DNA of 64,000 nucleotides from Bilabrum cf. latius (Eukaryota > Bigyra: Bicosoecida > Bigyra > Bicosoecida): positions 248,001-312,000 of the forward strand of contig OZ237775.1 of the NCBI GenBank assembly GCA_965178125.1, given 5' to 3'. The position numbers and the translations under genes are program-made. Positions 56,532 to 64,000 of this stretch are shown here, piece by piece (position 1 is the first letter of the stretch; each line of letters begins with the position of its first letter). The notes under the pieces were generated by a model that was given only the letters and a program-made list of their open reading frames with translations, searched no databases and was not told the origin of the DNA.

Positions 56532-58478
56532 TCAATCAAGCTCCGCAGCAAGCTAGAGCAAGTCATCCACCTCATCGCTGCCATCCATTGCCACCTGAGC
56601 CCCGCTCCCACCAACCCGGACTGCCCCTCCACCCCAGCTGCTGCCAGTGGTGCGGCCCCCGTGCCATGGTCCGTTGCTGGCACCATCATTGGCATCAACG
56701 CCGCTCCTGTGACCACGCTCCATGGCCTGCACCCCACTGCCCTGCTCCAAACCCCCAGACCCCCCAGCAGCGCCAGCACTTGTCACACCCTACCCAGCAG
56801 CAGTCTCAAGCTCGGCCATAAGCAGCTCAGCCTCTGCCTCCGCCTCCAAGTCGTCCATGGCTCCAGCCAGCAAATCCATCTCGGTGGCGCCCGCAGTCGT
56901 CACGCCCGATCCGACCCCGGCCCCATGGACTACTGCTGGCGCCCCCCCCGCATCCTCCCCCGCACCAGCCTCATGAACCCCCTAGTCCTCACCTCCGATC
57001 CCGGCCAGCAGGTAGTCCGCGGCAGCAGCCAGCGCCGCGGCCTCATCGGCAGAGGCAACCATCGCGCCACCACCATGCGATGCACCCATCGACACCGCCT
57101 GACCCCCATAATGGTAGCTAGATGAAGAGGGGGCCACTGCAGGGAGGCTCCCCGACCGCAAGCCACCCTGGGCCTACTGACCCCCCTGTCCCCCCGCCCC
57201 CACAGGAGCATCGAATGAGCCACCTGAGCCGCCCGTGGCGCCAGCGCCAGCAGCAGCAGCAGCCGCAGCAGAAGCAGTCCCGCCACGTCTCACCCCACCA
57301 CGCGCGCCCAGATCCGCTCCCTGCGGCAGAGCCGCGATCAGCTCCACCGGTGGATCCACCACCCCTGCCTCGGTGATCACGAATGGCACCACGGTGGCAG
57401 GTGCAGTGGGCGACTTGATGACGTGGATCCTCCGGAGTAGCGCCTCTGCAGAGGCAAGGGTAGGGTCTGCCACTCCCCCTTGTTCCCCGTGTCTATCCCC
57501 GCCGCTGCTAGGCCCACCCCCCCGCTCCCTCCAGTCGCCGAGGGGCTGCACGGGCGACACGTCCATGACCACCCGCACGTTCACGGCATGCGTCCAAACG
57601 ACACCCAGTGCGGGCAGGACCCACGTCGAGGAGGGTCGCTCTGCCGCTCGAGAGCTTGCTGCGGAACCAGAAGAATTGCGCGGCGCCCGCCCAGATACCT
57701 GGTTGGTCACCAGCACTGCCAGGCCCAGCGACTCGGCGATGCGCTTCAGCTGCGCCGCGTGGCGGTTGAGTCGAGCCACGCGGGCAAAGGAACTCCCGGC
57801 TCCGAATCCGTCCCGCGCCAGCGCGGCCACGGAATCGAAAATGACGAGTCCGGCACTTGTCCTAGCGGCGGCGTCCTCCAGCCGACCCATCGTGATGTCC
57901 AGCTCGCGGGCGCTGCGCACGGAGAGCACCGTTATCTTTCCGAGCATTTCTCGGACTCTGTCTGGTCCGGCTACGGAATCGCCAAAATACTAGGGAAACC
58001 GGCAAAGAGCAATTTCGGCAAGACGCTCTGCCGAAAACTTGAGCTCTGTGTCCAATACGATGACGGGTGCATTGTGTCCCCCTTGTCGTAATGGTACTGC
58101 ACACTATACCGCTACACACGAGGACAATGTGCTCTTTCCTACTCCGGCTGGGCCGCATATCTCGGTGATGCAGCCCTTTCGAATCCCACCAAGCTTGCTG
58201 TCGAGCTATCTGAGCAGAGTAGGGATAGCATACGGCCGAGACTCCTCCTCTTCTTGAATCTACCACATTTCAAGCGCGGAAGATGGCTCTGGACAGGCCT
58301 TCCTGGCCGCCAAGTCGAGTAAAGCATCGGCGTCAGAGGTGCTCACTCCGATAATTTCGCATACCTGGAGCCTACCGAGGCGCAACAAGTCTCCACAATT
58401 AGTAACACCGATACGATTAAATTGTTGCAACGAGTGCAAGGGGAAATCTGCGACGCGTCGCAATGGCACCCCAGCCAT
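56532..58478 (-). CDS. RAD51B: RAD51B-like recombinase paralogue with long C-terminal extension
   Basis: RAD51 paralogues help load RAD51 during homologous recombination. The single frame (648 residues, ATG 58478, TGA 56532-56534) contains TAGs at 58260, 58206, 58104, 57990, 57174, 56982, 56790 and 56553. N-terminal helix-hairpin-helix region (LQQFNRIGVTNCGDLLRLGR); LLRQLDSKLGGIRKGCITEI; Walker A GPAGVGKST (about 109-117); LDTELKFSAERLAEIALCRF followed by PQYF, very close to RAD51B; Walker B AGLVIFDSVAAL; LAVLVTNQVSG. The ATPase core ends near residue 370. The remaining 275 or so residues are Gly/Ala/acid low complexity ending in LDDL-like acidic helices (DGSDEVDDLLQLAAELD). RAD51B is normally about 350-400 residues. 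Without UAG decoding the N-terminus, Walker A and core would lie in separate fragments. Confidence 0.88.
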
Positions 58479-59760
58479 GTTCGAATGCTATGAACTAAAC
58501 AGTCCGGCTCAGAACTAAACAGTCCGGCTTCGAAGGACTATTTTCAGCATCGATGAGAGTTGGTACCAGATAGACGTGTGTGATACTTTGTTTGATTTTC
58601 AGGCGCTGCAAGATGGCTGAATCGAACTCCCCCCGAAGAAATCTTGAAACCGGAACCAGCCCACAGCAAATGCTCGAAGAGGCCTGGACAGAATGATGTG
58701 GATATTTAGGTTTCTAAACCAATTTAGAGGTGCCACCAGGTTCTCTGTGTCCTAATACGTGTGGTACCCACCCGACAACTCCGATAGCTTCAAAGAGCAC
58801 GCATCGACAGGGCAACACCCCGATCGTCAAGCCCGCTGGGTCTAGGGCCAAAGCCGGGCGGAGCGGGGATCTGGGCTCACCTATGAGCCTGGTAGGTGAC
58901 TTGTTCGATCAGGCTGAGCGACGAGAGGAAAAGCTCCAACTAGGTACATGATCACGAGTGCGAAACTGAGCAAGTGCAAGGAAGCGACCCTCGCGTGACC
59001 ATGTGTCGTTCGGCACGATATGACCGCTGCTCTCGCCCCTGCATGCAATGCATCGAACCCTATGGCCCATGCAGCAGTCTACATATCGACAAAATCGACC
59101 AAAAAAACAACAACGGGTACGTCTGTGGTGGCCCTCCGTCAGTAATCACTGATAACCTCACTGGCATGCTCACTCCCCGTCCCTGTGGCGCTTCCTACGA
59201 CCCTGAATTTGCTATTTTCGCCGCCAGCAGGGCACCTGCAGACCAAGATAATCAATGAGTGCCTAAACAATCGTCAAAGTAGATGTTTTAGGTGTGAAAG
59301 TTGCAAACAAGTGCCAGTAGTGGTGAAGAAGCGACACGCGCATGGCTGCTGAATCAGGAGTCCTGATCCCTCAATTCCAGAATAACAACTAGCACACAAA
59401 AACATGAGAGGCAGTACCTACGAGCCGCAGCAAAACACTGTCATTGCTCGCGGAACATTGAGAGGGTAAATAACTTATTGAATCTGAATTTTGATCCGAT
59501 CCCGAATGCTGGGAGCACCAGAGACCCCGTACCTACATCATCTTTGTTGCCAGTATGGCCTCGCGCTAGAGTAGTGATCGAAGTAACACTAGTTCTTCAT
59601 TATGCCAAACCGTCTGGATGCATACCAAAGCATCTCTGTGGTGAGAACACGGATAGAATACGAGTGCACACCATAGCAACCACGCAACCACCACACCATT
59701 AGGTGCTGCTTAAAACTATACTTGTAGGACCAGAGTGTTACACTATCTTGCAGGTTGGAC
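58479..59760 (+). other. Region without a confident gene; possible small spliced genes
   Basis: Divergent region upstream of RAD51B (-) and the giant TM gene (+). A likely acceptor (tttgattttcag, 58590-58601) precedes two competing open frames to 58886 (frame including TPPEEILKPEPAHSKCSKRP, TAGs as Gln) and 58951 (SLVGDLFDQAERREEKLQLG). A Cys-rich frame from ATG 59000 (MCRSARYDRCSRPCMQCIEP) ends at TGA 59256. None has an assignable start or family. The rest, 59260-59760, shows nothing beyond a possible 5'-UTR acceptor (atcttgcag) just before the ATG at 59761. Confidence 0.25.
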
Positions 59761-62700
59761 ATGTTTTTTGAGGAGCCAGTGGTGGATAAGGGCTCTGCCT
59801 CAGCAGCTGGCGTCATTGCCACAATTTCATTCGTGCTTGGAATGATCATGTACGCGGTCTATCTATTTTTGCTAACTCGTTCGGATCCAATTCCCATCGA
59901 AACTACAGTTCAAGGAGAAAGTGGCTAGTGTGAAGCAGTTAACGGCTTAAGCTTCGCTCGTTCGCCGCTCGGGTACCTCGTTCGAGGGCACGGGTAGGCT
60001 ACGATTTCAGCCAATCCTTGGCTACCAGCAAGCGAGCAGGACTCCTTGCTCTCCAATTCTACGGACGAATCGTCATATGTGCTAGGATAGACGAGTAATG
60101 GGCTCCTTGCGCGGTACAGCCGAGACTTTCCGGTCAGCGGGACGCTTGGCGTGTCGAGCACTGCTTCCACGCTCGGAGGCAGCGCCGATGATATAGAGAT
60201 TAAGCTTTGCAGAGGGCGTCGAGAGTTTTTAGAGCTGCAACCTGTCAGAGCTCCTCTTGAGATAGAGGAGAAATCGGACGTTTTCTCCCTCGCCTTCCTC
60301 TCGGCTGATCTCACGTCAGCGGCCTACCTCTCCAACAGCCCCGACTACCCACACCGACTGGCAGACCTGTCGGTGACACCGCCGGTTGTCACTGCCGAGG
60401 TGGATTATTTCGACTTCAAGCCAAGCAGCGTGAACGTCGAGGCCAAGAACATGCTTGAGTCGCAGGACGGCACACCGGCCGTGTGGATGCTAGAAGATGC
60501 TACTAGCTTCGCTGCTGGGTCCAGGGAAGTCGACGTGGACCCGTATGCGCGCTCTACCGAATGGGCCGACGAAAGCTGGGATGCAGCCAACGAGACGATT
60601 CTCATCAACGCAAACCTTGGAAGCGACGACTCAGTACAGGTAATCGTGCAGTGCAAGTTCGTCGACACGCAGGACCGCAAAGAGAAGCTGGCCACCACGA
60701 GAGCGTTCGGTCTCAACCGAAGGACAGCGGAGGTCAAGTGGTAGTACCTGCCAGACTCCCAGGTCATGCCAAACACCGTGGTTCACTCAATGGGTTGTCC
60801 TAACGTGCGCTCCAATGCAGCCAGGGACGTACTCTAGATCGCCAGCGTGCTCATTGACAGGGCCGCAACAGGTGATGAGTCCGATGCCCCGGACCGCCCG
60901 GGCTTGTCCGGCCCCCGCCTGCTCCGACTCGATGCAAACACTGGAGATGTGCTCGCCGACATTGTGCTCGCCCGGGATGCTGGCCCTGCCTCCTCTTCCG
61001 TCCAGGCTTCCAACCCAGCCAGCAGGCGAGCGGCAGAGGATCCAAACCGCGAGGCATGGCCGGCCAGTCAGGTCGACGGTATCGGCTGGGAGGCGTTCGA
61101 AGTGAGCATGCACCTGCCTCGCTCGTCGAGTCCGCAAGCTGGTGGCTCCGCTGGCAACGGCGGCGGCAATGGAGGCACGGAGGACGACTATGGCTCATAC
61201 GGACAACTGGACGACTTTGGCTGGTAGAATGATGACCCTGGATTCTGGGGAGCCGATGATAGTACGGGGTTCTCTGGCTTTGGAGATGACGACTAGTCTG
61301 GCTCTGGCCCTGGTTCTGGCTCTGGATCTCAATCATGCACTGCAGCTGATCTCGCGAGCCCAACCATAGAGAGAGTGCAGCAGGACGGCAACATGGTGGT
61401 GCTCTATTTTTCCGCGTCAAGCACTCCTAGCAACTGCGGTGGCGTGGATATGGCCCGCATCACTGCCTACCGTGACGATGGTCTCTTCCTCGACACTGTT
61501 TTGCTCGAGGATTATGAAGTGACAGAGAGCCTGAACGCGTAGGACGGTCGCATTACTGTGCCTCGCAGTGCACTGCAGGACAACGGGTTTGACGTGTACT
61601 TCTACCTGTCTGTGCAGCACTCGGCTCTGTGGTCGTGGTCCCCCTACGGCATCCTGCCGTCTGCCAGCATCCAGTTGACTGGTTCTGCTGGATCAGGGTC
61701 TGGTTCAGGTGGCACTGACGATAACGGCAGCACAAACCAGGATGACAACATATTCGGATGGGGTGGAGATGATGATAATACGGCTGGCACCGGCGGAGGT
61801 GATGACGATACTGCTGGCACCGGCGGAGATGATGACGATACTGCTGGCACCGGCGGAGGTGATGACGATACTGCTGGCACTGGCGGAGGTGATGACGATA
61901 CTGCTGGCACCGGCGGAGGTGATGACGACACTGCTGGATCAGGCAATGGAGGCACCGATGACGATGACAACTCCGGCTCCGCCAACTGTGCTGGAGCACC
62001 CTCCATCACGAACGTGCAAATCGTTGGGTCCAATGTACGACTCACCTTCACCTCACCTTCATCGTGCGGCACTATTCAGGATGTCCGAGTGGATGCGTAC
62101 AGAGATGATGGGTTTGTGACTGACACAAAGCTCATCAACCAGGTGAGCTACTCGAGCGGCCTAGACGCTGCCAACAGGCAGGTGGACATTCCCGCGAGTC
62201 AGCTGGACGACCAGGGCTACGACGTGTACTTCTACATCGAGCTGCGGTATGCGAGCGGATGGACAGGGTAGAGCTCGTACTCAGCTAGCATCTCTATCAA
62301 CAACAACCGCAGGCTCCGGAAGAACGGTGGCCGCTATGATATTGCCAGCAAGAGCGCTCGGTCGGCACAACGCAGCGGCCTCCCAAAGCGACGGCGACTC
62401 AATGCACAGCGCGCAAGACCTCCAACACCGCCGTCTCACAGCATGCGAGCGCCAAGACCTGGATTTTACCCGCCGTCGGACGGGCTCGTGTGGGTGCAGC
62501 TGGACTACTAGCCCGGCTTGTTCAAACATCTCGTGCGACTGGTGCTGCTTGACCTTTCCAGCGGTCAGATCGTATCCGATTTCCGCTCCGAATCCGATGG
62601 ACTGCACACCGGGGACCTACTGAAGAACGGGCAGTCGCAGTCGGTGGCATGGACGTTTCATGACGACATCTTCGCGTCCTCTGTGCATCTCATTGAGGGT

Positions 62701-64000
62701 GGCTCCGCTCTCCTCGTTCAACAGAGGGCCAGCATTGAGCTCAGCGAGCTGTAGGGACTGCTGCGCCGATCAATCGAGCTCCGCCTTGTTCGCATCGACG
62801 CCAGTACCGGCGCCGTCACGGCGGATCTAATGACGAACCGCGCGTAGCCGGGGCCCGTGGTGCCCTTGGCGAGCACCGTGGATCTAGGTGACAGGGTTCA
62901 GACGTGGACCGCAACCATCGGGCTAAACACTGCGCCGATCATCACCAGTGACTTCGAAGTTGACCTGCGGCGAGCATCGAACGGTCTCCCGTTCGTGATA
63001 GTGGGCAGCGGATCTACCTCATTCAACCAGAGGATGCCCAGGGGCCAGGTGGCCCGATTAAAGTTTTACAGGCTGCTGTCAGCGAGACTGACCTAGGACG
63101 GGGAGCAGATTCTCTCAGACTTCTAGTCGGGGAGTTCGAATGTTGATGACACCACAGACGGTCTTTGGCAAATCAATGGGAGACCGGCACTGCCCGTTGC
63201 AAACGGGTTCTGCGCAGTGCCTGACGATGATCTAGAGGCGCCGTTTCCGGCCGGCAAGGCTCCCATGGACTACACTGTGACCTTCGGATTCGATCCCAAA
63301 GAGCAGGTGTACGAAATGGAGGGGTGTAGCGCACTGCCTAAGGACGCCTACGGTGGAATCACTGTGCCTGCCTCTGGGCTTATCGTGCAGCAAGCAGGCG
63401 GGAGCTTGTCGCCTGTACTGAGCCGTCGAGACTCGGACGGCTGCCAGCCAGGGCGGGTCAACTACATCGGGACTCGATACGTGTACTTCGACCCCGCGCT
63501 GGCACGGGCAACTGCCGAGTTTCGCACGCAGACGCACTCTGCCAACCCATCCTCATGGTCCCAGGACCTGTGCCAAGGCGAGCAGGTGGCAGCAGGGTAC
63601 GTCATTCCGCTGCGTGACCCAATACAGCAGACGGTAACGATGATCAAGTGGATCGAAGAGTCTGCCATCGTGCAGTCTAAGCCGCTGGATCCACCCGTGG
63701 ACGGGACGTCAAGTCGCAACGTGTACTCCGGTAGCAACCTGCAGGTGCAGACGGCCCATTTGCAGGGCTTCTTCCCGTAGACAGCCGGCCAGACCATTGT
63801 GCGGACGGACGGTGTGCACGATCCGCTATCTACCGTTGCCTTCTGGCTGGGCATCCGTGACCAGGACGACTGCAAGCTTCGACTTGTGTAGAGCGACTTC
63901 CCCGGCTTTGGCGTGCCCATCCTGTCCCGGTTCACGCCCAGGAGCAATTCGATTCAGAAGGCCGAGGATGCAGATGTGTCAATCGTGTACCCATATCGCA
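59761..64000 (+). CDS. Large single-TM protein with repeated beta-rich domains, partial (runs off window)
   Basis: ATG 59761 opens one frame to the window end (1413 codons so far) containing about 16 TAGs read as Gln and no TAA or TGA. Residues 15-38 are a hydrophobic helix (SAAGVIATISFVLGMIMYAV) near the N-terminus with no cleavage-type ending, suggesting a type II orientation or uncleaved signal. Two homologous modules (about 541-640 and 745-833) share YRDDG..DT and QDNGFDVYFYL / DDQGYDVYFYI, and flank a Gly/Asp repeat linker. Further C-terminal modules (ITSDFEVDLRR, ADVSIVYPY) look like related beta-sandwich repeats. No family recognised; most consistent with a surface or wall protein. The start is preceded by an apparent acceptor, so upstream coding exons are possible. 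Confidence 0.68.
61771..61950 (+). repeat. 30-bp tandem repeat encoding GDDDTAGTGG linker
   Basis: Five clear 30-bp units (61771, 61801, 61831, 61861, 61891) plus a degenerate sixth at 61921, within the large TM protein gene. Translation gives an acidic, Gly/Thr-rich flexible linker between two homologous domains; the Asp clusters could bind calcium. Confidence 0.93.

Noticed and set aside
20416-58478. UAG = Leu (as in a sainouroid rhizarian) or UAG = Glu
   Set aside because: The diagnostic columns (LQNG, IQFG, CQK, VQYGG) are Gln in the families, and Leu or Glu would disrupt most of them.
20416-58478. Pyrrolysine or programmed stop-codon readthrough
   Set aside because: Pyrrolysine is not known in eukaryotic nuclear genes, and up to 17 TAGs per gene is far beyond programmed readthrough.
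59589-59849. 86-codon minus-strand frame overlapping the giant TM gene start
   Set aside because: Overlaps the better-supported plus-strand start and TM helix; no features of its own.
5371-61950. Tandem repeats at 5.4 and 61.8 kb as CRISPR-like arrays
   Set aside because: Repeats are contiguous with no variable spacers, stay in coding frame, and this is a eukaryotic sequence.
1-64000. tRNA or rRNA genes
   Set aside because: No cloverleaf-like or rRNA-like segment was recognised by eye; tRNAscan-SE and Infernal would be decisive, especially for a tRNA-Gln(CUA).

Overview
The window is nuclear DNA of a GC-rich, ciliated unicellular eukaryote. Two complete axonemal dynein heavy chains imply motile cilia. 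Genes sit about 0.1-1 kb apart on both strands. Introns are few, short (69-272 nt), GT..AG and near gene 5' ends. Seen directly: many long genes carry in-frame TAG codons but no in-frame TAA or TGA, and at well-known dynein positions those TAGs fall where the family has glutamine. I therefore read UAG = Gln, with UAA and UGA as stops. About 75 TAGs are decoded this way. The phylum cannot be fixed from the sequence. UAG-only Gln codes are known from a few unrelated protists, such as the fornicate Iotanema.

Layout, left to right. 0.4-3.4 kb (+): glucosidase II alpha-type GH31 enzyme. 3.5-11.6 kb: a duplicated block with two WrbA-type flavodoxin quinone reductases (one -, one +) around two tandem (+) genes that each fuse a CCHC zinc-knuckle array to a TKL-like protein kinase. 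11.9-13.4 kb (-): a four-TM Cys-rich protein. 13.6-14.3 kb (-): nucleoside diphosphate kinase with a targeting exon. 14.8-17.4 kb (-): secreted plant-type GH3 glycosidase. 17.7-20.2 kb (+): a small unknown protein and an FG-GAP membrane protein. 20.4-35.6 kb (-): an intronless 5070-residue single-headed inner-arm-type dynein heavy chain. 35.9-38.6 kb (+): a FRAG1/DRAM-type six-TM protein and a ubiquitin-like-domain protein. 39.0-52.9 kb (-): an intronless 4649-residue outer-arm DNAH5/8-type dynein heavy chain. 53.5-56.3 kb (-): type II GT61 glycosyltransferase. 56.5-58.5 kb (-): RAD51B-like recombinase with a long low-complexity tail. 59.8 kb to the window end (+): a large single-TM protein with repeated beta-rich domains and an acidic repeat linker.

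Themes: ciliary motility (two dyneins), secretory-pathway glycan processing (GH31, GT61, GH3), surface proteins (FG-GAP, giant TM protein) and DNA repair (RAD51B). The genes are not an operon. All splice sites and starts were read by eye. No tRNA, rRNA, transposon or CRISPR array was recognised.
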